The position numbers and the translations under genes were made by a program. The notes beneath the pieces are model-generated. The model saw nothing but the letters and a program-made list of their open reading frames with translations, searched no databases and was not told the DNA's origin. From Streptomyces sp. RB17 (lineage in GTDB: Bacteria; Actinomycetota; Actinomycetes; Streptomycetales; Streptomycetaceae): a DNA stretch of 64,000 nucleotides. The stretch lies in contig NZ_WEGL01000001.1 of assembly GCF_009604455.1 (NCBI RefSeq), positions 1,426,001 through 1,490,000 of the forward strand. The letters are read 5' to 3'. Shown here piece by piece: positions 9,093-17,668 of this stretch; the first letter of the stretch is position 1, and each line of letters begins with the position of its first letter.

Positions 9093-9111
9093 CTGGGGGC
9101 GGAGCCCCCAG
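9093..9111. terminator. Perfect GC hairpin (Streptomyces intergenic palindrome)
   Basis: CTGGGGG-CGGAG-CCCCCAG, nine bases after the stop of the minus-strand aminotransferase gene. The GGGTCTGGGGGCGGAGCCCC type of element recurs between Streptomyces genes (recall) and probably serves as a terminator. Confidence 0.65.
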
Positions 9112-9120
9112 GGGGCGACG

Positions 9121-10164
9121 TCAAACGCCGAGCGCCGCCCCGAGCGCCGCCAGACACCTCTCCACGGTCTCCGGCGAAGCATCCGCCCCGTAATGGTTGA
9201 CCCGGATCATCTCCTTGGCCAGCGCCCCACCGCCGGCGGCGATCGGCAGCGTCGGATCGTCGGTCAGGGCCCGAGCCACCACCTCCGACGCCACTACCTG
9301 CGACGGCACCCGCAGTGTCGTGGCCACCGGCGCCGCATCCGCGGCCTCGTACACATAGGGCTCAAGCCCCCCGCCCAGCGAGACCGCACCCGCCCGCGTG
9401 GCCAGCGCGGCACTTCGATGCCGGGCCATGACCTCGTCCAGCCCCACCGACTCGATCCGCTCCAGACACGCCTCCAGTGCCAGCATCTCCAACTGCGCCG
9501 GAGCGTGCGGCAGCACCGCGCGGCCGGCGTCGAGCCAGCGCTCCTTCCAGTCCAGCAGCGACAGATAGGAGCGGCGCGGCGCGTTCGGGTTCGCCGCCAT
9601 CCGGGCCCAGGCCCGCTCGCTCACCGAGATCGCCGACACCCCCGCCGGCCCACCCATCGCCTTCTGCGCCCCGATCACGCACAGGTCCACGCCCCACGCG
9701 TCGGGCAGCACCGGCTCCGCGCCCACGGAGGCGACCGCGTCCAGGTAGAACAGCGCGCCCTGCTCCCGTACCGCCTCGCCGATCTCCGCGACCGGATTGG
9801 TGTTGCCGGTCGCCGCCTCCGCGTGCACCAGCGACACGAAGTCGATCTCCGGGTGCTCGGCGAACGCCTCCCGGATCCGGTCGGCGGTCACCGCCGTGTG
9901 GAAGGGGACGCAGAGGTCGTACACCGTCGCACCCGCGTCCCGGAGCCAGTTGCCGAACGTCTGCCCGTACGGGCCCGTGATCACGTTCAGGGCCACCGTG
10001 CCGGAACCGGCCGCCGCGCGGATCGCGCCCTCCAGCGGCAGCAGCGCCTCGCCCTGCGTGACCAGCACGTCCTGCCGGGTGCCCAGCAGCCGGGCGACCC
10101 CGTCCTCGATGGCGGCGAAGCGCTCGGCACTCAGTGGGGGCAGGTCGAGGAAAGGGTGGGTCAC
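9121..10164 (-). CDS. Class V aminotransferase (alanine--glyoxylate/serine--pyruvate type)
   Basis: PLP enzyme of 347 aa. The fold-type I landmarks are clear: Asp142 in FYLDAVASVG, the Schiff-base Lys168 in VIGAQKAMGGPAGVS, and HAEAATGNTNP in the small-molecule site, as in alanine-glyoxylate aminotransferases. Homologues transfer the amino group of Ser, Ala or Asp to glyoxylate or pyruvate. Near the C-terminus MIRVNHYGADAS carries the conserved Arg that binds the substrate carboxylate. It is divergent from an amino-acid ABC transporter across a 149-bp gap, which suggests a shared substrate or regulator (inference). Confidence 0.88.
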   Translation of the reverse strand: MTHPFLDLPPLSAERFAAIEDGVARLLGTRQDVLVTQGEALLPLEGAIRAAAGSGTVALNVITGPYGQTFGNWLRDAGATVYDLCVPFHTAVTADRIREAFAEHPEIDFVSLVHAEAATGNTNPVAEIGEAVREQGALFYLDAVASVGAEPVLPDAWGVDLCVIGAQKAMGGPAGVSAISVSERAWARMAANPNAPRRSYLSLLDWKERWLDAGRAVLPHAPAQLEMLALEACLERIESVGLDEVMARHRSAALATRAGAVSLGGGLEPYVYEAADAAPVATTLRVPSQVVASEVVARALTDDPTLPIAAGGGALAKEMIRVNHYGADASPETVERCLAALGAALGV

Positions 10165-10249
10165 GGCTGCGCTCTCTTCGTTCTCGGGGGCAATATTCGG
10201 CTCAACTCCACCGATCTTAGGTCCAAGCCCCCCTTAACCATCGGTTTGA

Positions 10250-10278
10250 TTTGAGGTACTCAAACTCTTCCTTATAAT
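10250..10278 (+). promoter_or_regulatory. Near-consensus promoter with overlapping palindrome, upstream of the ABC operon
   Basis: TTGAGG (10251-10256), a 16-bp spacer and a perfect TATAAT (10273-10278) form a sigma-70-type promoter 36 bp before the start codon. TTTGAG-GTA-CTCAAA (10250-10264) is a perfect inverted repeat sitting on the -35, so it is a likely repressor operator. A full TATAAT is rare in this GC-rich DNA. Confidence 0.75.
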
Positions 10279-10313
10279 CGGAACCCACAGTTCCCCCACA
10301 GAGAAGATCCCCC

Positions 10314-11165
10314 ATGAAAACGCTCCTCGGACGCCGGTCCCGCCTCCTGGCTGCCACCACCGCGACCGCCGGGCTGGTCCTCGTCGTGGCCGGCTGCTCC
10401 TCGAACGGCAGCGGGGGGAGCGGCGGTGCCACCGTCAAGGGGGTCCACCTCGTCAAGGCCGGTCAGCTGACCACCTGCACCCACCTGCCGTACCCGCCGT
10501 TCCAGTCGGAGATCAACGGCAAGGTGCAGGGCTTCGACGTCTCCCTCATCGACCTCGTCGCCAAGAACCTCGGCGTCAAGCAGCAGATCGTCGACACGCC
10601 GTTCGAGAACTTCAAGACCGGCGCCTTCCTGAACTCCGGCCAGTGCGACCTGGCCGCCGCCGGCATGACGATCACGCCCGAGCGCAAGAAGAACGTCGAC
10701 TTCTCCGCCCCGTACTTCGAGGCCACCCAGGCCGTCCTGGTCGCCAAGAGCAGCGGGATCAACTCGCTCGCCGACGTCAAGGCCAAGGGCGAGAAGCTCG
10801 GCGCCCAGGCGCAGACCACCGGCGAGGACTACGTCAAGGGCAAGGGCTACGACCCGGTCTCCTTCGAGTCCTCCGACGCGGTCCTCAACGGCCTGCGCAC
10901 CGGCCAGGTCCAGGCCGTCGTCATCGACTACCCGGTCGTCCAGGGCTGGCTGAAGGACAAGGCCAACGCGGACAAGTTCAAGGTCGTCGACAACCTCAAG
11001 ACCGGCGAGCAGTACGGCTTCACGGTCAAGAAGGGCAACACGGCGCTGCGCGAGGCCATCGACAAGGCCCTGAAGGACGCCAAGGCCGACGGCACCTACA
11101 AGAAGCTGTACGAGCAGTGGATCGGCCCGTACAACGCCTCCGTGGCCTCTCCCGCCGCCTCATGA
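10314..11165 (+). CDS. Amino-acid ABC transporter substrate-binding lipoprotein
   Basis: Extracellular lipid-anchored solute receptor (SBP family 3), 283 aa. A lipoprotein signal occupies residues 1-28, with lipobox VVAGC followed by a Gly/Ser linker. The mature part shows [20 protein letters not shown] and [16 protein letters not shown], then FDVSxxDxx-type contacts and [20 protein letters not shown], typical of receptors for polar amino acids such as Glu, Gln and Arg. Its stop overlaps the permease start by ATGA. First gene of a three-gene importer plus amidohydrolase unit. The exact ligand cannot be told. Confidence 0.93.
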   Translation: MKTLLGRRSRLLAATTATAGLVLVVAGCSSNGSGGSGGATVKGVHLVKAGQLTTCTHLPYPPFQSEINGKVQGFDVSLIDLVAKNLGVKQQIVDTPFENFKTGAFLNSGQCDLAAAGMTITPERKKNVDFSAPYFEATQAVLVAKSSGINSLADVKAKGEKLGAQAQTTGEDYVKGKGYDPVSFESSDAVLNGLRTGQVQAVVIDYPVVQGWLKDKANADKFKVVDNLKTGEQYGFTVKKGNTALREAIDKALKDAKADGTYKKLYEQWIGPYNASVASPAAS

Positions 11166-11995
11166 CGGATCTCGACGTACAACTGCGACCGAGGAAAAAG
11201 GGACTGACCCGCACTCAGAAGCGGCGACTGTCCCGGGGCATCCAGTACGTCGTCTTCGTCGCCGCCGTGATCGCCGTGGCGGTCACGGCGGACTGGGGGC
11301 GGCTGCAGAACCAGTTCGCGCAGGGCGGCATCGCGAAGCAGATGTGGCCGGACGTCATCACGCTGGCGCTGAAGAACACCGTGCTGTACACGGTGTCCGG
11401 ATTCGTCCTCGGACTGGTGCTCGGCCTGGTCATCGCGCTGATGCGGTTGTCCTCCGTGGGGCCGTACCGGTGGGTGGCCGGCATCTACATCGAGGTCTTC
11501 CGCGGCCTGCCCGCCCTGCTGATCTTCGTCTTCATCGCGGTGGCCGTGCCGCTGGCCTTCCCCGGCACGGAGATCCCGGGCGGCACCTACGGCAAGGGTG
11601 CTCTCGGCCTCGGCCTCATCGGCGCCGCCTACATGGCGGAGACGTTCCGCGCCGGCATCCAGGCCGTGCCCAAGGGGCAGATGGAGGCGGCCCGTTCGCT
11701 GGGCTTCTCACCGGCCAGGGCCATGATCTCCATCATCATCCCGCAGGCCTTCCGGATCATCCTGCCGCCGCTCACCAACGAGCTGATCATGCTCTTCAAG
11801 GACTCCTCCCTGGTGCTGCTGCTCGGCGTGACCCTGGAGGAGCGCGAGCTGTCCAAGTACGGCCGGGACCTGGCCAGTACGACCGCCAACTCCACGCCGA
11901 TCCTGGTCGCGGGCCTGTGCTACCTGCTGGTCACCATCCCGCTCGGCTTCGTCGCCCGCCGTCTGGAGGCCAAGGCCCAGAAGGAGATCAAGTGA
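11162..11995 (+). CDS. Amino-acid ABC transporter permease (HisM/GlnP family)
   Basis: Inner-membrane permease of 277 aa for polar amino-acid uptake. After a basic N-terminus ([14 protein letters not shown]) there is an isolated TM segment near residue 30. The transport core has about five TMs from residue 60. The EAA loop that docks with the ATPase is [36 protein letters not shown] and [13 protein letters not shown] are also family hallmarks. A single permease is encoded, so it probably works as a homodimer. The start ATG overlaps the receptor gene stop, and the end overlaps the ATPase GTG. Confidence 0.93.
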   Translation: MTDLDVQLRPRKKGLTRTQKRRLSRGIQYVVFVAAVIAVAVTADWGRLQNQFAQGGIAKQMWPDVITLALKNTVLYTVSGFVLGLVLGLVIALMRLSSVGPYRWVAGIYIEVFRGLPALLIFVFIAVAVPLAFPGTEIPGGTYGKGALGLGLIGAAYMAETFRAGIQAVPKGQMEAARSLGFSPARAMISIIIPQAFRIILPPLTNELIMLFKDSSLVLLLGVTLEERELSKYGRDLASTTANSTPILVAGLCYLLVTIPLGFVARRLEAKAQKEIK

Positions 11996-12786
11996 CCAGC
12001 CCCGAGATCCGCGTCCAGGACCTGCACAAGTCCTTCGGTGACAACCAGGTGCTCAAGGGCATCGACCTGGAGATCGGCTCGGGCGAGGTCGTCTGCGTCA
12101 TCGGCCCTTCGGGTTCCGGCAAGTCGACCCTCCTGCGCTGTGTGAACCTGCTGGAGGAGCCCACCAAGGGCCAGGTCTTCGTCGGCGGCACCGAGCTGAC
12201 GGACCCGGATGTCGACATCGACGCCGTACGCCGCCGCATCGGCATGGTCTTCCAGCAGTTCAACCTCTTCCCGCACCTGAGCGTCACCGAGAACCTCACG
12301 CTGCCGCAGCGCCGGGTCCTCGGGCGGGGCAAGGCGGAGGCCGCGAGGATCGCCGCCGAGAACCTCGCCCGGGTCGGCCTGGCCGAGAAGGCGGAGGCCT
12401 ACCCGTCCTCCCTCTCCGGCGGCCAGCAGCAGCGGGTGGCCATCGCCCGGGCGCTGGCGATGGGCCCGAAGGTCATGCTCTTCGACGAGCCGACCTCGGC
12501 GCTCGACCCGGAGCTGGTCGGCGATGTCCTCGCCGTCATGCGCATGCTCGCCGACGAGGGCATGACCATGATGGTCGTCACCCACGAGATGACCTTCGCC
12601 CGCGAGGTCGCCGACCGGGTCGTCTTCATGGACGGCGGCGTGATCGTCGAGGACGGCAGCCCGGAGCAGGTCATCGGCAACCCGCAGCACGAGCGCACCC
12701 GCCACTTCCTGTCCCGGGTGCTGGACCCGGCGATGGCCGAGGTGGAGGAGGAGACCTCGGACCAGGCGGGGAAGCCCGCGCAGTAG
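11992..12786 (+). CDS. Amino-acid ABC transporter ATP-binding protein
   Basis: Cytoplasmic ATPase of the importer, 264 aa, starting at a GTG that overlaps the permease stop. Visible motifs are Walker [11 protein letters not shown]-loop [11 protein letters not shown], signature [15 protein letters not shown], Walker [14 protein letters not shown]-loop and the switch His in VVTHEM. FxQxxNLFPH is characteristic of the polar amino-acid uptake (PAAT) family. A 25-residue acidic tail ([10 protein letters not shown]) extends past the usual family end. The amidohydrolase follows after 18 bp, so the four genes likely form one operon. Confidence 0.94.
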   Translation: MTSPEIRVQDLHKSFGDNQVLKGIDLEIGSGEVVCVIGPSGSGKSTLLRCVNLLEEPTKGQVFVGGTELTDPDVDIDAVRRRIGMVFQQFNLFPHLSVTENLTLPQRRVLGRGKAEAARIAAENLARVGLAEKAEAYPSSLSGGQQQRVAIARALAMGPKVMLFDEPTSALDPELVGDVLAVMRMLADEGMTMMVVTHEMTFAREVADRVVFMDGGVIVEDGSPEQVIGNPQHERTRHFLSRVLDPAMAEVEEETSDQAGKPAQ

Positions 12787-12804
12787 CTGATTAAGGTGCA
12801 GTAC

Positions 12805-13896
12805 ATGAGCGATGGCGCCGTGCTGCACGTGAAGGGGCGGGTCCTGGCCGGGCCCGGGGACGTCCGCGACGAGCTGTGGGTGGTCGGGGGCCGGGTGTCG
12901 TACGACCGCCCCGCCGGCGCCCGGGACGTCCGGACCGTCGAGGGCTGGGCGCTGCCCGGCCTGGTCGACGCGCACTGCCATGTGGGCCTCGGCGCGCAGG
13001 GCCCGGTCGACTCCGCCACCGCCGAGAAGCAGGCGCTCACCGACCGGGAGGCGGGCACCCTGCTGATCCGGGACGCCGGCTCGCCCTCCGACACCCGCTG
13101 GGTCGACGACCGCGAGGACCTGCCGAAGATCGTCCGGGCCGGCCGGCACATCGCCCGCACCCGCCGCTACATCCGCAACTACGCCTGGGAGATCGAACCG
13201 GACGACCTGGTCGCGTACGTCGCCCAGGAGGCCCGGCGCGGCGACGGCTGGGTCAAGCTGGTCGGCGACTGGATCGACCGTGACCTCGGGGACCTGTCCG
13301 CCTGCTGGCCGCGCGACGCGGTGGAGGCGGCCATCGGCGAGGCCCACCGGCTCGGCGCCCGCGTCACCGCGCACTGCTTCGCCGAGAGCTCCCTGCGCGA
13401 CCTGGTCGAGGCGGGCATCGACTGCATCGAGCACGCCACCGGCCTGACCGACGACCTGATCCCGCTCTTCGCCGAGCGCGGCGTCGCGATCGTCCCCACC
13501 CTCGTCAACATCGCCACCTTCCCGCAGCTCGCGGCCGGCGGCGACACCCGGTTCCCGCGCTGGTCCGCGCACATGCGGCGGCTGCACGAACGCCGCTATG
13601 ACACCGTGCGCGGCGCCTACGACGCCGGGATCCCGGTGTTCGTCGGCACGGACGCCGGCGGCTCACTCGCCCACGGCCTGGTCGCGGAGGAGGTCGCCGA
13701 GCTGGTCACCGCGGGCATCCCCGCCGTGGCCGCCGTCTCGGCCGCGAGCTGGGGCGCCCGTGCCTGGCTCGGCCGCCCTGGCCTGGAGGAGGGCGCACCG
13801 GCCGACCTCGTGGTGTACGAGGCCGATCCGCGCGCGGACGTACGGGTGCTGGCGGCACCGCGCCGGGTGGTGCTGAACGGGATCGTCGTCGAGTAG
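12805..13896 (+). CDS. Amidohydrolase family protein
   Basis: Metal-dependent hydrolase of 363 aa from the amidohydrolase superfamily (imidazolonepropionase/prolidase-like branch). Metal-site motifs in order are GLVDAHCHVGLG (H-x-H), a candidate bridging Lys in GWVKLVGDWID, GARVTAHCFAESS (His), CIEHATGLTDD (His) and FVGTDAGGSLAHG (Asp). ATG at 12805 is favoured because AAGG precedes it, though ATG 12796 is in frame. It is the last gene of the amino-acid ABC operon, so the importer may bring in an amide, cyclic ureide or dipeptide that this enzyme opens. That role is inference. Confidence 0.87.
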   Translation: MSDGAVLHVKGRVLAGPGDVRDELWVVGGRVSYDRPAGARDVRTVEGWALPGLVDAHCHVGLGAQGPVDSATAEKQALTDREAGTLLIRDAGSPSDTRWVDDREDLPKIVRAGRHIARTRRYIRNYAWEIEPDDLVAYVAQEARRGDGWVKLVGDWIDRDLGDLSACWPRDAVEAAIGEAHRLGARVTAHCFAESSLRDLVEAGIDCIEHATGLTDDLIPLFAERGVAIVPTLVNIATFPQLAAGGDTRFPRWSAHMRRLHERRYDTVRGAYDAGIPVFVGTDAGGSLAHGLVAEEVAELVTAGIPAVAAVSAASWGARAWLGRPGLEEGAPADLVVYEADPRADVRVLAAPRRVVLNGIVVE

Positions 13897-14064
13897 CCGC
13901 GCAGGGGCGCGGGGAACGTGCGGGAACGCCTGTGCCCGCTGATTCGAATCGGTGTGCGGAAAATCCACGTTTGAGTGAAGTGACCCAGGATTGCTGACCG
14001 TTCACCCACAGTGCGTACAAGGTTGACGGGTCCCAAGCATGTTCCCACTGGGGGTCCCACCGCC

Positions 14065-14967
14065 TTGAACAGCAACAACTTCCGCATGCCCGCGCGCCGT
14101 CTCGCCACCGTCCTGACGGTCACCGCCCTCGCCGCCGCTCCGGCGGCCCTGGGCGCGGGCGCCGCGCACGCGACCGGTGACCACGGTCGCGCCTCCGCCG
14201 TCGTCCTGCGCACCGGGCTCGACGTGTCCCTGCTCAACAAGACCGTCGACGTCCCGCTCGCGGTCTCCCTCAACGAGGTCCAGGCACCGCAGAGCGCCGA
14301 CAAGACCGCGCTGTCCGCCCGGCTCGAAGGGGTGGCGGGCGGCAGGCCGTTCACGGTCCTCGGCGCGGGCGTCGCCTCGGCGAAGGCCACCGTGACCGCC
14401 CGGCGCGCCGAGGGCTCGGTCCGGCTCGTCGACGCCAGGCTGCACGTCCCCGGCCTGCCCCTGCTGTCCCTGATCGAGGTCGGCACGGTCACCGCCAAGG
14501 CGACCTGCGAGGCCGGCCGGGCGCCCGCCGCCGACGCGAACGTCCTCGGCGCCGTCACCGTCCTCGGCAAGCGGGTCACCCTCACCGCCGGCGGCCCGAC
14601 CGAGGTCAAGGTGCCCGGCGTCGGCGAGGTCCGCCTCGACCTCGCCCAGCGGCGTACCACGACCCGTACGGCCGCCGCCACCGCCCTCGAACTCAAGGTC
14701 TCCGTCAACCCCTTGAAGCTCAACGTGGCCGACGTCGAGGGCACGGTCATCCTGGCGAAGGCCACCTGCGAGACCCCGGCGGTCCCGCCCACCGCTCACC
14801 CCGTGCCGAGCCACGACCCGGCGGCCGGCGCGAAGCCCCAGGGAGACCGCGCGGACCTCGCGGAGACCGGGGGCAGCTCCGCGACCCCGTACATCGCGGG
14901 CGGCGCGCTGGTGCTGCTGCTGGCCGGCGGGGGAGCGGTGACGGTGGCCCGGCGCCGCAAGAACTGA
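14065..14967 (+). CDS. LAETG-anchored surface protein (SCO1860-type)
   Basis: Secreted wall protein of about 300 aa. A signal peptide (RRLATVLTVTALAAAPAALG...AHA) is followed by a beta-rich domain with repeated 'SAKATV', 'TAKATC' and 'LAKATC' segments and two Cys. The C-terminus has a textbook sortase signal: LAETG, a hydrophobic span (YIAGGALVLLLAGGGAVTVA) and RRRKN. LAXTG is the motif of Streptomyces class E sortases. The start is uncertain: TTG 14065 has GGGGG upstream, and ATG 14086 is a fallback. The family is known from memory as SCO1860-like, next to the cob genes; function unknown. A strong hairpin follows. Confidence 0.85.
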   Translation: MNSNNFRMPARRLATVLTVTALAAAPAALGAGAAHATGDHGRASAVVLRTGLDVSLLNKTVDVPLAVSLNEVQAPQSADKTALSARLEGVAGGRPFTVLGAGVASAKATVTARRAEGSVRLVDARLHVPGLPLLSLIEVGTVTAKATCEAGRAPAADANVLGAVTVLGKRVTLTAGGPTEVKVPGVGEVRLDLAQRRTTTRTAAATALELKVSVNPLKLNVADVEGTVILAKATCETPAVPPTAHPVPSHDPAAGAKPQGDRADLAETGGSSATPYIAGGALVLLLAGGGAVTVARRRKN

Positions 14968-14982
14968 CACCACCTCCCCGCA

Positions 14983-15020
14983 CCGCTCCCCACCCGGCCA
15001 CCACGCCGGGCGGGGAGCGG
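14983..15020. terminator. Hairpin terminator after the LAETG protein gene
   Basis: CCGCTCCCCACCCGGC (14983-14998) pairs with GCCGGGCGGGGAGCGG (15005-15020) with one mismatch and a six-base loop. It lies between convergent genes and could end the cob transcript too. Confidence 0.75.
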
Positions 15021-15100
15021 CCCACCGGCGACGACCGACGTCCGTCCGGCCGGCGGCTCGGCCTTGGCCACGCCCCCGATGACGTCCGATGCCGCGTCGG

Positions 15101-16156
15101 TCACCGCAGGGCAGCCGACAGTGCCCGCAGGAAGCCGCTCGCGGTAGCCCGGTCCCGGACGGCGACCCGTACCCACTGTTCGTCCAGTCCCGGAAACGTG
15201 TCCCCCCGTCGCACCGCATAACCGAGCTCGCGCAACCGGTGTCGTACGGCGGCCGCGCCCGGCATCCGGACCAGCAGGAACGGCCCCTCCGCAGGGGACA
15301 CGACCTGCACGCCCCGGTCGGCGAACGCCGTCAGACCCGCCACCAGGTGGGCCCGGTCCGCCGCGACGCGATGCGCCACGTGGCCCGCCTCCGCCAGCGC
15401 CCGTGGCGTGACACACGCCTCGGCCGCGGCCAGCGCCGGCGTCGACACCGGCCACAGCGGCTGGGCCCGCTCCAGTTCGGCGACGATCTCCGCGGGAGCC
15501 AGCACGTACCCGATCCGCAGCCCGGCCAGCCCCCACGTCTTGGTCAGACTGCGCAGCACGACCAGCCCCGGCACGTCGGCCCGCCCGGCCAGCGCCTCCC
15601 GCTCACCCGGCACCGCGTCCATGAACGCCTCGTCGACCACCAGCACCCGCCCAGGACGGGCCAGCCGGGCGATCGCTCCCACCGGATGCAGCACCGACGT
15701 CGGATTCGTCGGATTCCCGATCACCACCAGGTCCGCCTCCTCCGGCACCGCCGCCGGATCCAGCCGGAACCCGTCCTCCGCCCGCAGCAGCACCCGGTCC
15801 ACGGTGTGCCCCGCGTTCCTGAGCGCAGCCTCCGGCTCGGTGAACTGCGGGTGCACGACGACCGGCCGCCGCACCTTCAGCGCGCGGGCGAGCAGTACGA
15901 ACGCCTCCGCCGCGCCCGCCGTCAGCAGCACCCGCTCCACCGGCAGCCCGTGCCGCGCCGCCACCGCCGCCCGCGCGGCCCGCCCGTCCGGGTAGGCCGC
16001 GAGGGACGCCAGCGAGCCGGCGATCCGCTCCCGCAGCCACGAAGGAGGCGTGTCCGCACGGACGTTGACGGCGAGATCGACCAGCGCGGCCCCGTCGTCC
16101 CGCACCTCGGCGTCCCCGTGGTGACGCAGATCCGGTCCCGTGCCCTCAGTGCGCAT
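15101..16156 (-). CDS. cobC: Threonine-phosphate decarboxylase-like PLP enzyme CobC/CobD
   Basis: Class I/II aminotransferase-fold enzyme of 351 aa. It is the cobalamin-cluster member expected to supply (R)-1-amino-2-propanol phosphate, or otherwise assist arm attachment. PLP-site motifs are VIGNPTNPTSVLHP, VLVVDEAFMDAVPGE with the cofactor Asp, and VLRSLTKTWGLAGLRIGY with the Schiff-base Lys. Start ATG 16156 was chosen because it gives an 11-bp overlap with cbiX; an earlier in-frame ATG at 16195 would overlap it by 50 bp. Last gene of the downstream cob block. In Streptomyces this protein is usually named cobC; the exact reaction is inferred from the family. Confidence 0.88.
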   Translation of the reverse strand: MRTEGTGPDLRHHGDAEVRDDGAALVDLAVNVRADTPPSWLRERIAGSLASLAAYPDGRAARAAVAARHGLPVERVLLTAGAAEAFVLLARALKVRRPVVVHPQFTEPEAALRNAGHTVDRVLLRAEDGFRLDPAAVPEEADLVVIGNPTNPTSVLHPVGAIARLARPGRVLVVDEAFMDAVPGEREALAGRADVPGLVVLRSLTKTWGLAGLRIGYVLAPAEIVAELERAQPLWPVSTPALAAAEACVTPRALAEAGHVAHRVAADRAHLVAGLTAFADRGVQVVSPAEGPFLLVRMPGAAAVRHRLRELGYAVRRGDTFPGLDEQWVRVAVRDRATASGFLRALSAALR

Positions 16157-17075
16157 GGCTGTGTGAGTGCCCCCCGTGCTGATGCCCGTGACCATGGCCG
16201 TGGTGGCCGTCGTCGTCCGGGTGGTAGTGCGGCTGCTGCGGCAGCCCCACCTTGTCCTCGAAGCCCGGCAGCGCGATCCGGTACACGCACGAGTCGCAGT
16301 TCATGCGCAGATCGCCCTCGACGGCCTCCTCGTACCGTTCCAGGACCAGATCCAGCAGTTCGGGCTCGGGCCCGATGACATCGGCCGACCGCACCTCGAT
16401 CTCCGGGTGCGCGGCCGCCCACCCCTCGGTCTGCTGCCGCACCCGGTCCGGCAGGATCCCGGTGAACAGGAAGTAGGGGAGTACGACGATCCGCCGCGCC
16501 CCCAGCGCCGCGCACCGGTCCAGCCCGCTCGGCACGTCCGGCGCCGCCAGCGACACGAACGCCGTCTCCACCCCGGCGTACCCACGGCCCTCCCACAGCA
16601 GCCGCGCCGCCTTGAACACCTCGGCGTTGGCGTCGGGGTCCGTCGAGCCGCGGCCCACCAGCAGCACCGTCACATCGGCCCGGTCCTCGGGGCTCCGCGC
16701 GGAGGACCCCAGCGCGTCGTCCAGCCGCCGCTCCAGCACGCTCAGCAGCGCCGGATGCGGGCCCAGCGGACGGCCGTAGGTGTACGAGATGCCCGGGTGC
16801 CGTTCCTTCTCGCGGGCCAGCGCGGCCGGGATGTCGCCCTTGGCGTGCCCGGCGGACACCAGCATCAGCGGCACGGTGGCGAACCGGCGTACGCCCCGCG
16901 CCACCAGTCCGGCGACGGCCTCGCCCAGCGGTGGCGCGGACAGCTCGATGAAGCCGCCCGCGACCGGCATGCCGGAGCGGAGCTGCAGCTGCCGCACGAA
17001 GTCGCGGAACGCCTCGGCGCCGGCGTCGTCACGGGTGCCGTGGCCGGCGATGAGCAGGGCGGGCGGGGTGGTCAC
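16146..17075 (-). CDS. cbiX: Sirohydrochlorin chelatase CbiX-like, with His-rich tail
   Basis: Long-form CbiX of 309 aa, with two chelatase half-domains. These are type II chelatases that insert Co or Fe into sirohydrochlorin. The N-half begins LLIAGHGTRDDAGAEAF with the catalytic His. The C-half has VLLVGRGSTDPDANAEV, where Arg replaces the second His. Towards the end NCDSCVYR adds a Cys pair, and residues about 285-309 are a striking run of His and Gly. The GTG start overlaps the cobH stop (GTGA). Co-occurrence of an early chelatase with the late CobN chelatase is notable. Confidence 0.92.
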   Translation of the reverse strand: MTTPPALLIAGHGTRDDAGAEAFRDFVRQLQLRSGMPVAGGFIELSAPPLGEAVAGLVARGVRRFATVPLMLVSAGHAKGDIPAALAREKERHPGISYTYGRPLGPHPALLSVLERRLDDALGSSARSPEDRADVTVLLVGRGSTDPDANAEVFKAARLLWEGRGYAGVETAFVSLAAPDVPSGLDRCAALGARRIVVLPYFLFTGILPDRVRQQTEGWAAAHPEIEVRSADVIGPEPELLDLVLERYEEAVEGDLRMNCDSCVYRIALPGFEDKVGLPQQPHYHPDDDGHHGHGHGHQHGGHSHSHAH

Positions 17076-17668
17076 GAGGTCTCCTCAGACGAAACGGGGT
17101 GGTACAGCAGGGCGTTGAGCGCGGCGGCGGCGACCGCCGACCCGCCCTTCTCGGACACGTTGCTCACGGCGGGCAGCCCGCTCGTCCGCAGCGCGGCCTT
17201 GGACTCGGCGGCGCCGACGAAACCGACGGGCAGGCCGATGACGAGCGCGGGGGAGGCGTCCAGGGTGAGCAGCTCCTCCAGCGCGGTCGGCGCACAGCCG
17301 ATCACCCAGAGCGCGCCCGGGCCGACCTGCTCGAACGCGAGCCGGACGGCATGGGCCGAACGGGTCAGCCCCGGGCCGGACCTGGCGTCCTTCAGCCGGC
17401 AGACGGTCTCCCGCCGAGTGATGCCGGCCGCGACCATCTCCACGTCCACGACGACGGGCGCCCCGGCGTGCAGCGCCGCGTGCGCCGTCACCAGGTCGTC
17501 CTCGTCCATGACGAGATCGGTCGCGTACTCCAGGTCGGCGGCGGAGTGGATGACCCGCTCCACCACCGCCCGGGTCAGCGGCGGGAAGTGCGAGGTGTCC
17601 AGGCGGGCGCGCAGCCGCCGGAAGGACTCCTGCTCGATGGGGTGGACGACACGAGCCACGGGGTTCAC
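17072..17668 (-). CDS. cobH: Precorrin-8X methylmutase CobH
   Basis: Isomerase of 198 aa that moves the C-11 methyl group to C-12, giving hydrogenobyrinic or cobyrinic acid. Characteristic stretches are RLDTSHFPPLTRAVVERVIH with the catalytic His, SAADLEYATDLVM, VVVDVEMVAAGITRR and ALVIGLPVGFVGAAESK, the last being nearly invariant in CbiC/CobH. The GTG at 17668 (VNPVARVVHPIE) overlaps the stop of cbiG/cobJ by GTGA, which decides the start. Confidence 0.95.
   Translation of the reverse strand: MNPVARVVHPIEQESFRRLRARLDTSHFPPLTRAVVERVIHSAADLEYATDLVMDEDDLVTAHAALHAGAPVVVDVEMVAAGITRRETVCRLKDARSGPGLTRSAHAVRLAFEQVGPGALWVIGCAPTALEELLTLDASPALVIGLPVGFVGAAESKAALRTSGLPAVSNVSEKGGSAVAAAALNALLYHPVSSEETS

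Noticed and set aside
15021..15100. Extra small gene between terminator and cobC
   Set aside because: Only 80 bp, no ribosome site or coherent frame.
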